The notes beneath the pieces are model-generated. The model was not told the DNA's origin and did no database searches. It saw only the letters and a list, made by a program, of their open reading frames with translations. A stretch of 64,000 nt of DNA, taken from contig JAZGUH010000103.1 in NCBI GenBank assembly GCA_037893225.1, positions 4,650,001 to 4,714,000 of the forward strand. The letters run 5' to 3'. Source of the stretch: Hippasteria phrygiana (Eukaryota; Echinodermata; Asteroidea; Valvatida; Goniasteridae). How positions within the stretch are numbered: position 1 is the stretch's first letter; every line of letters begins with the position of its first letter. The translations under genes were made by a program, and so were the position numbers. Positions 34,171-48,600 of this stretch are shown in pieces.

Positions 34171-37100
34171 ATTTTCAGATGAACGCCCCTCCTTTCCCTG
34201 TTCATAATTGAATGGTATATTGACCAAATCCAGTAATTGTTACACGTATGGGTAGCTTAGATATAGCGCAACAATTTCAGACCATCGCCAGCTTCACAGC
34301 GTTAGAACTCTTCGAGAAAATTCAAACCTCGCAACAAATTTCTTTCTGTGAACTCTGTGTGCGTTCTTCCGTTTACTGCATTGTGACTGCTTAACGTTTG
34401 CCACATTTTCAGATTCACGCCCCTCCTTTCCCTGTTCATAATTGAATGGGATATTTACCAAATTCAGCAATTTTCACACGTATGGGTAGCTTAAATCTAG
34501 CGCCACAATTTGAGGTCATCGCCAGCTTCACAGCGTTAGAACTCTTCGAGAAAATTCAAACCTCGCAACAAATTTCTTCCCATGAACTCTGTGTGCGTTC
34601 TCCCGTTTACTGCATTGTGGCTGCTTAACGTTTGCCAAATTTTCAGATGAACGCCCCTCCTTTCCCTGTTCATAATTGAATGGTATATTGACCAAATCCA
34701 GTAATTTTTACACGTATGGGTAGCTTAGATATAGCGCAACAATTTCAGACCATCGCCAGCTTCACAGCGTTAGAACTCTTCGAGAAAATTCAAACCTCGC
34801 AACAAATTTCTTTCTGTGAACTCTGTGTGCGTTCTCCCGTTTACTGCATTGTGGCTGCTTAACGTTTGCCAAATTTTCAGAAGAACGCCCCTCCTTTCCC
34901 TGTTCATAATTATATGGTATATTGACCAAATCCAGTAATTTTCACACGTATGGGTAGCTTAGATATAGCGCAACAATTTCAGACCATCGCCAGCTTCACA
35001 GCGTTAGAACTCTTCGAGAAAATTCAAACCTCGCACCTAATTTCTTCCCGTGAACTCTGTGTGCGTTCTTCCGTTTACTGCATTGTGACTGTTTAACGTT
35101 TGCCACATTTTCAGATGAACGCCCCTCCTTTCCCTGTTCATAATTGAATGGTATATTGACCAAATCCAGTAATGTTTACACGTATGGGTAGCTTAGATAT
35201 AGCGCAACAATTTCAGACCATCGCCAGCTTCACAGCGTTAGAACTCTTCGAGAAAATTCAAAACTCGCAACAAATTTCTTCCCATGAACACTGTGTGCGT
35301 TCTCCCGTTTACTGTATTGTAACTGTTTAACGTTTGCCACATTTTCAGATGAACGCCCCTCCTTTCCCTGTTCATAATTGAATGGGATATTGACCAAATA
35401 CAGCAATTTTCACACGTATGGGTAGCTTAGATCTAGCGCAACAATTTGAGACCATCGCCAGCTTCACAGCGTTAGAACTCTTCGAGAAAATTCAAACCTC
35501 GCAACAAATTTCTTCCCGTGACCTCTGTGTGCGTTCTCCCGTTTACTGCATTGTGACTGCTTAACGTTTGCCAAATTTTCAGAAGAACGCCCCTCCTTTC
35601 CCTGTTCATAATTGAATGGTATATTGACCAAATCCAGTATTTTTTACACGTATGGGTAGCTTAGATATAGCGCAACAATTTCAGACTATCGCCAGCTTCA
35701 CAGCGTTAGAACTCTTCGAGAAAATTCAAACCTCGCACCTAATTTCTTCCCGTGAACTCTGTGTGCGTTCTCCCGTTTACTGCATTGTGGCTGCTTAACG
35801 TTTGCCAAATTTTCAGATGAACGCCCCTCCTTTCCCTGTTCATAATTGAATGGTATATTGACCAAATCCAGTAATTTTTACACGTATGGGTAGCTTAGAT
35901 ATAGCGCAACAATTTCAGACCATCGCCAGCTTCACAGCGTTAGAACTCTTCGAGAAAATTCAAAACTCGCAACAAATTTCTTCCCATGAACACTGTGTGC
36001 GTTCTCCCGTTTACTGTATTGTAACTGTTTAACGTTTGCCACATTTTCAGATGAACGCCCCTCCTTTCCCTGTTCATAATTGAATGGGGTATTGACCAAA
36101 TCCAGCAATGTTCACACGTATGGGTAGCTTAAATCTAGCGCAACAAATTGAGACCATCGCCAGCTTCACAGCGTTAGAACTCTTCGAGAAAATTCAAACC
36201 TCGCAACAAATTTCTTCACATGAACTCTGTGTGCGTTCTCCCGTTTACTGCATTGTGGCTGCTTAACGTTTGCCAAATTTTCAGATGAACGCCCCTCCTT
36301 TCCCTGTTCATAATTGAATGGTATATTGACCAAATCCAGTAATTTTTACACGTATGGGTAGCTTAGATATAGCGCAACAATTTCAGACCATCGCCAGCTT
36401 CACAGCGTTAGAACTCTTCGAGAAAATTCAAACCTCGCAACAAATTTCTTTCTGTGAACTCTGTGTGCGTTCTTCCGTTTACTGCATTGTGACTGCTTAA
36501 CGTTTGCCAAATTTTCAGATGAACGCCCCTCCTTTCCCTGTTCATAATTGAATGGGATATTGACCAAATTCAGTAATTTGCACACGTATGGGTAGCTTAG
36601 ATCTAGCGCAACAATTTTAGACCATCGCCAGCTTCACAGCGTTAGAACTCTTTGAGAAAAAACAAACCTCGCATCAAATTTCTTTCTGTGAACTCTGTGT
36701 GCGTTCTTCCGTTTACTGCATTGTGACTGCTTAACGTTTGCCAAATTTTCAGATGAACGCCCCTCCTTTCCCTGTTCATAATTGAATGGTATATTGACCA
36801 AATCGAGTAATTTTTACACGTATGGGTAGCTTAGATATAGCGCAACAATTTCAGACCATCGCCAGCTTCACAGCGTTAGAACTCTTCGAGAAAATTCAAA
36901 ACTCGCAACAAATTTCTTCCCATGAACACTGTGTGCGTTCTCCCGTTTACTGTATTGTAACTGTTTAACGTTTGCCACATTTTCAGATGAACGCCCCTCC
37001 TTTCCCTGTTCATAATTGAATGGGGTATTGACCAAATCCAGCAATGTTCACACGTATGGGTAGCTTAAATCTAGCGCAACAAATTGAGACCATCGCCAGC

Positions 37101-37199
37101 TTCACAGCGTTAGAACTCTTCGAGAAAATTCAAACCTCGCAACAAATTTCTTCACATGAACTCTGTGTGCGTTCTCCCGTTTACTGCATTGTGGCTGCT

Positions 37200-39580
37200 T
37201 AACGTTTGCCAAATTTTCAGATGAACGCCCCTCCTTTCCCTGTTCATAATTGAATGGTATATTGACCAAATCCAGTAATTTTTACACGTATGGGTAGCTT
37301 AGATATAGCGCAACAATTTCAGACCATCGCCAGCTTCACAGCGTTAGAACTCTTCGAGAAAATTCAAACCTCGCAACAAATTTCTTTCTGTGAACTCTGT
37401 GTGCGTTCTTCCGTTTACTGCATTGTGACTGCTTAACGTTTGCCAAATTTTCAGATGAACGCCCCTCCTTTCCCTGTTCATAATTGAATGGGATATTGAC
37501 CAAATTCAGTAATTTGCACACGTATGGGTAGCTTAGATCTAGCGCAACAATTTTAGACCATCGCCAGCTTCACAGCGTTAGAACTCTTCGAGAAAAAACA
37601 AACCTCGCATCAAATTTCTTTCTGTGAACTCTGTGTGCGTTCTTCCGTTTACTGCATTGTGACTGCTTAACGTTTGCCACATTTTCAGATGAACGCCCCT
37701 CCTTTCCCTGTTCATAATTGAATGGTATATTGACCAAATCCAGTAATTTTCACACGTATGGGTAGCTTAGATCTAGCGCAACAATTTGAGACCATCGCCA
37801 GCTTCACAGCGTTAGAACTCTTCGAGAAAATTCAAACCTCGCAACAAATTTCTTCATGTGTGCGTTCTTCCGTTTACTGCAGTGTGACTGCTTAACGTTT
37901 GCCAAATTTTCAGATGAACGCCCCTCCTTTCCCTGTTCATAATTGAATGGGATATTGACCAAATTCAGTAATTTTCACACGTATGGGTAGCTTAGATCTA
38001 GCGCAACAATTTTAGACCATCGCCAGCTTCACAGCGTTAGAACTCTTCGAGAAAAATCAAACCTCGCATCAAATTTCTTTCTGTGAACTCTGTGTGCGTT
38101 CTTCCGTTTACTGCATTGTGACTGCTTAACGTTTGCCACATTTTCAGATGAACGCCCCTCCTTTCCCTGTTCATAATTGAATGGTATATTGACCAAATCC
38201 AGTAATTTTCACACGTATGGGTAGCTTAGATCTAGCGCAACAATTTGAGACCATCGCCAGCTTCACAGCGTTAGAACTCTTCGAGAAAATTCAAACCTCG
38301 CACCTAATTTCTTCCCGTGAACTCTGTGTGCGTTCTCCCGTTTACTGCATTGTGGCTGCTTAACGTTTGCCAAATTTTCAGATGAACGCCCCTCCTTTCC
38401 CTGTTCATAATTGAATGGTATATTGACCAAATCCAGTAATTTTTACACGTATGGGTAGCTTAGATATAGCGCAACAATTTCAGACCATCGCCAGCTTCAC
38501 AGCGTTAGAACTCTTCGAGAAAATTCAAAACTCGCAACAAATTTCTTCCCATGAACACTGTGTGCGTTCTCCCGTTTACTGTATTGTAACTGTTTAACGT
38601 TTGCCACATTTTCAGATGAACGCCCCTCCTTTCCCTGTTCATAATTGAATGGTATATTGACCAAATCCAGTAATTGTTACACGTATGGGTAGCTTAGATA
38701 TAGCGCAACAATTTCAGACCATCGCCAGCTTCACAGCGTTAGAACTCTTCGAGAAAAATCAAACCTCGCATCAAATTTCTTTCTGTGAACTCTGTGTGCG
38801 TTCTTCCGTTTACTGCATTGTGACTGCTTAACGTTTGCCACATTTTCAGATGAACGCCCCTCCTTTCCCTGTTCATAATTGAATGGTATATTGACCAAAT
38901 CCAGTAATTTTCACACGTATGGGTAGCTTAGATCTAGCGCAACAATTTGAGACCATCGCCAGCTTCACAGCGTTAGAACTCTTCGAGAAAATTCAAACCT
39001 CGCACCTAATTTCTTCCCGTGAACTCTGTGTGCGTTCTCCCGTTTACTGCATTGTGGCTGCTTAACGTTTGCCAAATTTTCAGATGAACGCCCCTCCTTT
39101 CCCTGTTCATAATTGAATGGTATATTGACCAAATCCAGTAATTTTTACACGTATGGGTAGCTTAGATATAGCGCAACAATTTCAGACCATCGCCAGCTTC
39201 ACAGCGTTAGAACTCTTCGAGAAAATTCAAAACTCGCAACAAATTTCTTCCCATGAACACTGTGTGCGTTCTCCCGTTTACTGTATTGTAACTGTTTAAC
39301 GTTTGCCACATTTTCAGATGAACGCCCCTCCTTTCCCTGTTCATAATTGAATGGGATATTGACCAAATCCAGCAATGTTCACACGTATGGGTAGCTTAAA
39401 TCTAGCGCAACAAATTGAGACCATCGCCAGCTTCACAGCGTTAGAACTCTTCGAGAAAATTCAAACCTCGCAACAAATTTCTTCACATGAACTCTGTGTG
39501 CGTTCTCCCGTTTACTGCATTGTGGCTGCTTAACGTTTGCCAAATTTTCAGATGAACGCCCCTCCTTTCCCTGTTCATAA
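37200..39580 (+). repeat. Nested 3033-bp-offset repeat, copy 1
   Basis: Matches 40233-42613 at 3033 bp (13 x 234 minus 9). Shared marks are TAATTTGCACACG, GAGAAAAAACAAACC, TTCATGTGTGCG with TGCAGTGTG, TAATTGTTAC and GCAATGTTC. The match fails at CAGATGAACG against CAGATGGACG near 42585 and finally at AACTCGC against ACCTCGC. The pair is copied again within the second 49-monomer unit at 48639-51019 and 51672-54052. Confidence 0.82.
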
Positions 39581-40400
39581 TTGAATGGTATATTGACCAA
39601 ATCCAGTAATTTTTACACGTATGGGTAGCTGAGATATAGCGCAACAATTTCAGACCATCGCCAGCTTCACAGCGTTAGAACTCTTCGAGAAAATTCAAAA
39701 CTCGCAACAAATTTCTTCCCATGAACACTGTGTGCGTTCTCCCGTTTACTGTATTGTAACTGTTTAACGTTTGCCACATTTTCAGATGAACGCCCCTCCT
39801 TTCCCTGTTCATAATTGAATGGTATATTGACCAAATCCAGTAATTGTTACACGTATGGGTAGCTTAGATATAGCGCAACAATTTCAGACCATCGCCAGCT
39901 TCACAGCGTTAGAACTCTTCGAGAAAAATCAAACCTCGCATCAAATTTCTTTCTGTGAACTCTGTGTGCGTTCTTCCGTTTACTGCATTGTGACTGCTTA
40001 ACGTTTGCCACATTTTCAGATGAACGCCCCTCCTTTCCCTGTTCATAATTGAATGGTATATTGACCAAATCCAGTAATTTTCACACGTATGGGTAGCTTA
40101 GATCTAGCGCAACAATTTGAGACCATCGCCAGCTTCACAGCGTTAGAACTCTTCGAGAAAATTCAAACCTCGCACCTAATTTCTTCCCGTGAACTCTGTG
40201 TGCGTTCTCCCGTTTACTGCATTGTGGCTGCTTAACGTTTGCCAAATTTTCAGATGAACGCCCCTCCTTTCCCTGTTCATAATTGAATGGTATATTGACC
40301 AAATCCAGTAATTTTTACACGTATGGGTAGCTTAGATATAGCGCAACAATTTCAGACCATCGCCAGCTTCACAGCGTTAGAACTCTTCGAGAAAATTCAA
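38340..40400 (+). repeat. Nested five-monomer repeat, 1170-bp period
   Basis: Segment 38340-39230 matches 39510-40400 at 1170 bp. The order is TAATTTTTAC with AACTCGCAAC, TAATTGTTAC with CATCAAATT, TAATTTTCAC with CACCTAATT, TAATTTTTAC with AACTCGCAAC, then GCAATGTTC with TTCACATG. After one round the second copy switches to the TTTCTGTG type. Confidence 0.8.
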
Positions 40401-43400
40401 ACCTCGCAACAAATTTCTTTCTGTGAACTCTGTGTGCGTTCTTCCGTTTACTGCATTGTGACTGCTTAACGTTTGCCAAATTTTCAGATGAACGCCCCTC
40501 CTTTCCCTGTTCATAATTGAATGGGATATTGACCAAATTCAGTAATTTGCACACGTATGGGTAGCTTAGATCTAGCGCAACAATTTTAGACCATCGCCAG
40601 CTTCACAGCGTTAGAACTCTTCGAGAAAAAACAAACCTCGCATCAAATTTCTTTCTGTGAACTCTGTGTGCGTTCTTCCGTTTACTGCATTGTGACTGCT
40701 TAACGTTTGCCACATTTTCAGATGAACGCCCCTCCTTTCCCTGTTCATAATTGAATGGTATATTGACCAAATCCAGTAATTTTCACACGTATGGGTAGCT
40801 TAGATCTAGCGCAACAATTTGAGACCATCGCCAGCTTCACAGCGTTAGAACTCTTCGAGAAAATTCAAACCTCGCAACAAATTTCTTCATGTGTGCGTTC
40901 TTCCGTTTACTGCAGTGTGACTGCTTAACGTTTGCCAAATTTTCAGATGAACGCCCCTCCTTTCCCTGTTCATAATTGAATGGGATATTGACCAAATTCA
41001 GTAATTTTCACACGTATGGGTAGCTTAGATCTAGCGCAACAATTTTAGACCATCGCCAGCTTCACAGCGTTAGAACTCTTCGAGAAAAATCAAACCTCGC
41101 ATCAAATTTCTTTCTGTGAACTCTGTGTGCGTTCTTCCGTTTACTGCATTGTGACTGCTTAACGTTTGCCACATTTTCAGATGAACGCCCCTCCTTTCCC
41201 TGTTCATAATTGAATGGTATATTGACCAAATCCAGTAATTTTCACACGTATGGGTAGCTTAGATCTAGCGCAACAATTTGAGACCATCGCCAGCTTCACA
41301 GCGTTAGAACTCTTCGAGAAAATTCAAACCTCGCACCTAATTTCTTCCCGTGAACTCTGTGTGCGTTCTCCCGTTTACTGCATTGTGGCTGCTTAACGTT
41401 TGCCAAATTTTCAGATGAACGCCCCTCCTTTCCCTGTTCATAATTGAATGGTATATTGACCAAATCCAGTAATTTTTACACGTATGGGTAGCTTAGATAT
41501 AGCGCAACAATTTCAGACCATCGCCAGCTTCACAGCGTTAGAACTCTTCGAGAAAATTCAAAACTCGCAACAAATTTCTTCCCATGAACACTGTGTGCGT
41601 TCTCCCGTTTACTGTATTGTAACTGTTTAACGTTTGCCACATTTTCAGATGAACGCCCCTCCTTTCCCTGTTCATAATTGAATGGTATATTGACCAAATC
41701 CAGTAATTGTTACACGTATGGGTAGCTTAGATATAGCGCAACAATTTCAGACCATCGCCAGCTTCACAGCGTTAGAACTCTTCGAGAAAAATCAAACCTC
41801 GCATCAAATTTCTTTCTGTGAACTCTGTGTGCGTTCTTCCGTTTACTGCATTGTGACTGCTTAACGTTTGCCACATTTTCAGATGAACGCCCCTCCTTTC
41901 CCTGTTCATAATTGAATGGTATATTGACCAAATCCAGTAATTTTCACACGTATGGGTAGCTTAGATCTAGCGCAACAATTTGAGACCATCGCCAGCTTCA
42001 CAGCGTTAGAACTCTTCGAGAAAATTCAAACCTCGCACCTAATTTCTTCCCGTGAACTCTGTGTGCGTTCTCCCGTTTACTGCATTGTGGCTGCTTAACG
42101 TTTGCCAAATTTTCAGATGAACGCCCCTCCTTTCCCTGTTCATAATTGAATGGTATATTGACCAAATCCAGTAATTTTTACACGTATGGGTAGCTTAGAT
42201 ATAGCGCAACAATTTCAGACCATCGCCAGCTTCACAGCGTTAGAACTCTTCGAGAAAATTCAAAACTCGCAACAAATTTCTTCCCATGAACACTGTGTGC
42301 GTTCTCCCGTTTACTGTATTGTAACTGTTTAACGTTTGCCACATTTTCAGATGAACGCCCCTCCTTTCCCTGTTCATAATTGAATGGGATATTGACCAAA
42401 TCCAGCAATGTTCACACGTATGGGTAGCTTAAATCTAGCGCAACAAATTGAGACCATCGCCAGCTTCACAGCGTTAGAACTCTTCGAGAAAATTCAAACC
42501 TCGCAACAAATTTCTTCACATGAACTCTGTGTGCGTTCTCCCGTTTACTGCATTGTGGCTGCTTAACGTTTGCCAAATTTTCAGATGGACGCCCCTCCTT
42601 TCCCTGTTCATAATTGAATGGTATATTGACCAAATCCAGTAATTTTTACACGTATGGGTAGCTTAGATATAGCGCAACAATTTCAGACCATCGCCAGCTT
42701 CACAGCGTTAGAACTCTTCGAGAAAATTCAAACCTCGCAACAAATTTCTTTCTGTGAACTCTGTGTGCGTTCTTCCGTTTACTGCATTGTGACTGCTTAA
42801 CGTTTGCCAAATTTTCAGATGAACGCCCCTCCTTTCCCTGTTCATAATTGAATGGGATATTGACCAAATTCAGTAATTTTCACACGTATGGGTAGCTTAG
42901 ATCTAGCGCAACAATTTTAGACCATCGCCAGCTTCACAGCGTTAGAACTCTTCGAGAAAAATCAAACCTCGCATCAAATTTCTTTCTGTGAACTCTGTGT
43001 GCGTTCTCCCGTTTACTGCATTGTGGCTGCTTAACGTTTGCCAAATTTTCAGATGAACGCCCCTCCTTTCCCTGTTCATAATTGAATGGTATATTGACCA
43101 AATCCAGTAATTTTTACACGTATGGGTAGCTTAGATATAGCGCAACAATTTCAGACCATCGCCAGCTTCACAGCGTTAGAACTCTTCGAGAAAATTCAAA
43201 CCTCGCAACAAATTTCTTTCTGTGAACTCTGTGTGCGTTCTCCCGTTTACTGCATTGTGGCTGCTTAACGTTTGCCAAATTTTCAGAAGAACGCCCCTCC
43301 TTTCCCTGTTCATAATTATATGGTATATTGACCAAATCCAGTAATTTTCACACGTATGGGTAGCTTAGATATAGCGCAACAATTTCAGACCATCGCCAGC

Positions 43401-45609
43401 TTCACAGCGTTAGAACTCTTCGAGAAAATTCAAACCTCGCACCTAATTTCTTCCCGTGAACTCTGTGTGCGTTCTTCCGTTTACTGCATTGTGACTGTTT
43501 AACGTTTGCCACATTTTCAGATGAACGCCCCTCCTTTCCCTGTTCATAATTGAATGGTATATTGACCAAATCCAGTAATGTTTACACGTATGGGTAGCTT
43601 AGATATAGCGCAACAATTTCAGACCATCGCCAGCTTCACAGCGTTAGAACTCTTCGAGAAAATTCAAAACTCGCAACAAATTTCTTCCCATGAACACTGT
43701 GTGCGTTCTCCCGTTTACTGTATTGTAACTGTTTAACGTTTGCCACATTTTCAGATGAACGCCCCTCCTTTCCCTGTTCATAATTGAATGGGATATTGAC
43801 CAAATACAGCAATTTTCACACGTATGGGTAGCTTAGATCTAGCGCAACAATTTGAGACCATCGCCAGCTTCACAGCGTTAGAACTCTTCGAGAAAATTCA
43901 AACCTCGCAACAAATTTCTTCCCGTGACCTCTGTGTGCGTTCTCCCGTTTACTGCATTGTGACTGCTTAACGTTTGCCAAATTTTCAGAAGAACGCCCCT
44001 CCTTTCCCTGTTCATAATTGAATGGTATATTGACCAAATCCAGTATTTTTTACACGTATGGGTAGCTTAGATATAGCGCAACAATTTCAGACTATCGCCA
44101 GCTTCACAGCGTTAGAACTCTTCGAGAAAATTCAAACCTCGCACCTAATTTCTTCCCGTGAACTCTGTGTGCGTTCTCCCGTTTACTGCATTGTGGCTGC
44201 TTAACGTTTGCCAAATTTTCAGATGAACGCCCCTCCTTTCCCTGTTCATAATTGAATGGTATATTGACCAAATCCAGTAATTTTTACACGTATGGGTAGC
44301 TTAGATATAGCGCAACAATTTCAGACCATCGCCAGCTTCACAGCGTTAGAACTCTTCGAGAAAATTCAAAACTCGCAACAAATTTCTTCCCATGAACACT
44401 GTGTGCGTTCTCCCGTTTACTGTATTGTAACTGTTTAACGTTTGCCACATTTTCAGATGAACGCCCCTCCTTTCCCTGTTCATAATTGAATGGGGTATTG
44501 ACCAAATCCAGCAATGTTCACACGTATGGGTAGCTTAAATCTAGCGCAACAAATTGAGACCATCGCCAGCTTCACAGCGTTAGAACTCTTCGAGAAAATT
44601 CAAACCTCGCAACAAATTTCTTCACATGAACTCTGTGTGCGTTCTCCCGTTTACTGCATTGTGGCTGCTTAACGTTTGCCAAATTTTCAGATGAACGCCC
44701 CTCCTTTCCCTGTTCATAATTGAATGGTATATTGACCAAATCCAGTAATTTTTACACGTATGGGTAGCTTAGATATAGCGCAACAATTTCAGACCATCGC
44801 CAGCTTCACAGCGTTAGAACTCTTCGAGAAAATTCAAACCTCGCAACAAATTTCTTTCTGTGAACTCTGTGTGCGTTCTTCCGTTTACTGCATTGTGACT
44901 GCTTAACGTTTGCCAAATTTTCAGATGAACGCCCCTCCTTTCCCTGTTCATAATTGAATGGGATATTGACCAAATTCAGTAATTTGCACACGTATGGGTA
45001 GCTTAGATCTAGCGCAACAATTTTAGACCATCGCCAGCTTCACAGCGTTAGAACTCTTCGAGAAAAAACAAACCTCGCATCAAATTTCTTTCTGTGAACT
45101 CTGTGTGCGTTCTTCCGTTTACTGCATTGTGACTGCTTAACGTTTGCCACATTTTCAGATGAACGCCCCTCCTTTCCCTGTTCATAATTGAATGGTATAT
45201 TGACCAAATCCAGTAATTTTCACACGTATGGGTAGCTTAGATCTAGCGCAACAATTTGAGACCATCGCCAGCTTCACAGCGTTAGAACTCTTCGAGAAAA
45301 TTCAAACCTCGCAACAAATTTCTTCATGTGTGCGTTCTTCCGTTTACTGCAGTGTGACTGCTTAACGTTTGCCAAATTTTCAGATGAACGCCCCTCCTTT
45401 CCCTGTTCATAATTGAATGGGATATTGACCAAATTCAGTAATTTTCACACGTATGGGTAGCTTAGATCTAGCGCAACAATTTTAGACCATCGCCAGCTTC
45501 ACAGCGTTAGAACTCTTCGAGAAAAATCAAACCTCGCATCAAATTTCTTTCTGTGAACTCTGTGTGCGTTCTTCCGTTTACTGCATTGTGACTGCTTAAC
45601 GTTTGCCAC

Positions 45610-48600
45610 ATTTTCAGATGAACGCCCCTCCTTTCCCTGTTCATAATTGAATGGTATATTGACCAAATCCAGTAATTGTTACACGTATGGGTAGCTTAGA
45701 TATAGCGCAACAATTTCAGACCATCGCCAGCTTCACAGCGTTAGAACTCTTCGAGAAAATTCAAACCTCGCAACAAATTTCTTTCTGTGAACTCTGTGTG
45801 CGTTCTTCCGTTTACTGCATTGTGACTGCTTAACGTTTGCCACATTTTCAGATTCACGCCCCTCCTTTCCCTGTTCATAATTGAATGGGATATTTACCAA
45901 ATTCAGCAATTTTCACACGTATGGGTAGCTTAAATCTAGCGCCACAATTTGAGGTCATCGCCAGCTTCACAGCGTTAGAACTCTTCGAGAAAATTCAAAC
46001 CTCGCAACAAATTTCTTCCCATGAACTCTGTGTGCGTTCTCCCGTTTACTGCATTGTGGCTGCTTAACGTTTGCCAAATTTTCAGATGAACGCCCCTCCT
46101 TTCCCTGTTCATAATTGAATGGTATATTGACCAAATCCAGTAATTTTTACACGTATGGGTAGCTTAGATATAGCGCAACAATTTCAGACCATCGCCAGCT
46201 TCACAGCGTTAGAACTCTTCGAGAAAATTCAAACCTCGCAACAAATTTCTTTCTGTGAACTCTGTGTGCGTTCTCCCGTTTACTGCATTGTGGCTGCTTA
46301 ACGTTTGCCAAATTTTCAGAAGAACGCCCCTCCTTTCCCTGTTCATAATTATATGGTATATTGACCAAATCCAGTAATTTTCACACGTATGGGTAGCTTA
46401 GATATAGCGCAACAATTTCAGACCATCGCCAGCTTCACAGCGTTAGAACTCTTCGAGAAAATTCAAACCTCGCACCTAATTTCTTCCCGTGAACTCTGTG
46501 TGCGTTCTTCCGTTTACTGCATTGTGACTGTTTAACGTTTGCCACATTTTCAGATGAACGCCCCTCCTTTCCCTGTTCATAATTGAATGGTATATTGACC
46601 AAATCCAGTAATGTTTACACGTATGGGTAGCTTAGATATAGCGCAACAATTTCAGACCATCGCCAGCTTCACAGCGTTAGAACTCTTCGAGAAAATTCAA
46701 AACTCGCAACAAATTTCTTCCCATGAACACTGTGTGCGTTCTCCCGTTTACTGTATTGTAACTGTTTAACGTTTGCCACATTTTCAGATGAACGCCCCTC
46801 CTTTCCCTGTTCATAATTGAATGGGATATTGACCAAATACAGCAATTTTCACACGTATGGGTAGCTTAGATCTAGCGCAACAATTTGAGACCATCGCCAG
46901 CTTCACAGCGTTAGAACTCTTCGAGAAAATTCAAACCTCGCAACAAATTTCTTCCCGTGACCTCTGTGTGCGTTCTCCCGTTTACTGCATTGTGACTGCT
47001 TAACGTTTGCCAAATTTTCAGAAGAACGCCCCTCCTTTCCCTGTTCATAATTGAATGGTATATTGACCAAATCCAGTATTTTTTACACGTATGGGTAGCT
47101 TAGATATAGCGCAACAATTTCAGACTATCGCCAGCTTCACAGCGTTAGAACTCTTCGAGAAAATTCAAACCTCGCACCTAATTTCTTCCCGTGAACTCTG
47201 TGTGCGTTCTCCCGTTTACTGCATTGTGGCTGCTTAACGTTTGCCAAATTTTCAGATGAACGCCCCTCCTTTCCCTGTTCATAATTGAATGGTATATTGA
47301 CCAAATCCAGTAATTTTTACACGTATGGGTAGCTTAGATATAGCGCAACAATTTCAGACCATCGCCAGCTTCACAGCGTTAGAACTCTTCGAGAAAATTC
47401 AAAACTCGCAACAAATTTCTTCCCATGAACACTGTGTGCGTTCTCCCGTTTACTGTATTGTAACTGTTTAACGTTTGCCACATTTTCAGATGAACGCCCC
47501 TCCTTTCCCTGTTCATAATTGAATGGGGTATTGACCAAATCCAGCAATGTTCACACGTATGGGTAGCTTAAATCTAGCGCAACAAATTGAGACCATCGCC
47601 AGCTTCACAGCGTTAGAACTCTTCGAGAAAATTCAAACCTCGCAACAAATTTCTTCACATGAACTCTGTGTGCGTTCTCCCGTTTACTGCATTGTGGCTG
47701 CTTAACGTTTGCCAAATTTTCAGATGAACGCCCCTCCTTTCCCTGTTCATAATTGAATGGTATATTGACCAAATCCAGTAATTTTTACACGTATGGGTAG
47801 CTTAGATATAGCGCAACAATTTCAGACCATCGCCAGCTTCACAGCGTTAGAACTCTTCGAGAAAATTCAAACCTCGCAACAAATTTCTTTCTGTGAACTC
47901 TGTGTGCGTTCTTCCGTTTACTGCATTGTGACTGCTTAACGTTTGCCAAATTTTCAGATGAACGCCCCTCCTTTCCCTGTTCATAATTGAATGGGATATT
48001 GACCAAATTCAGTAATTTGCACACGTATGGGTAGCTTAGATCTAGCGCAACAATTTTAGACCATCGCCAGCTTCACAGCGTTAGAACTCTTTGAGAAAAA
48101 ACAAACCTCGCATCAAATTTCTTTCTGTGAACTCTGTGTGCGTTCTTCCGTTTACTGCATTGTGACTGCTTAACGTTTGCCAAATTTTCAGATGAACGCC
48201 CCTCCTTTCCCTGTTCATAATTGAATGGTATATTGACCAAATCGAGTAATTTTTACACGTATGGGTAGCTTAGATATAGCGCAACAATTTCAGACCATCG
48301 CCAGCTTCACAGCGTTAGAACTCTTCGAGAAAATTCAAAACTCGCAACAAATTTCTTCCCATGAACACTGTGTGCGTTCTCCCGTTTACTGTATTGTAAC
48401 TGTTTAACGTTTGCCACATTTTCAGATGAACGCCCCTCCTTTCCCTGTTCATAATTGAATGGGGTATTGACCAAATCCAGCAATGTTCACACGTATGGGT
48501 AGCTTAAATCTAGCGCAACAAATTGAGACCATCGCCAGCTTCACAGCGTTAGAACTCTTCGAGAAAATTCAAACCTCGCAACAAATTTCTTCACATGAAC

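Larger units (their letters stand above)
34171..45609 (+). repeat. 49-monomer unit, 11439 bp, tandem copy 1
   Basis: The unit equals 49 x 234 minus 27, the 27 bases being three 225-bp monomers at 37752, 40785 and 45222. It opens with TAATTGTTAC, GGATATTTACC (34446, with the private GCGCCACAATT) and then the eight-monomer order with its fifth monomer missing. Nested inside are a 3033-bp repeat (37200-39580 and 40233-42613) and a 1170-bp five-monomer repeat (38340-39230 and 39510-40400). Rare markers shared with copy 2 include ACTCTTTGAGAAAAAAC near 36645, AAATCGAGTAAT near 36800 and GAATGGGGTATTG near 36082. A change private to this copy is AGCTGAGATATAG near 39628. Confidence 0.9.

Noticed and set aside
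36400..36585. 61- and 65-codon minus-strand open frames repeated across the array
   Set aside because: They begin at GTG or TTG rather than ATG and are bounded by two stops that recur once per 78-codon monomer. Because 234 is divisible by 3, the same frame reappears in every copy. Variation among copies shows no sign of coding constraint.
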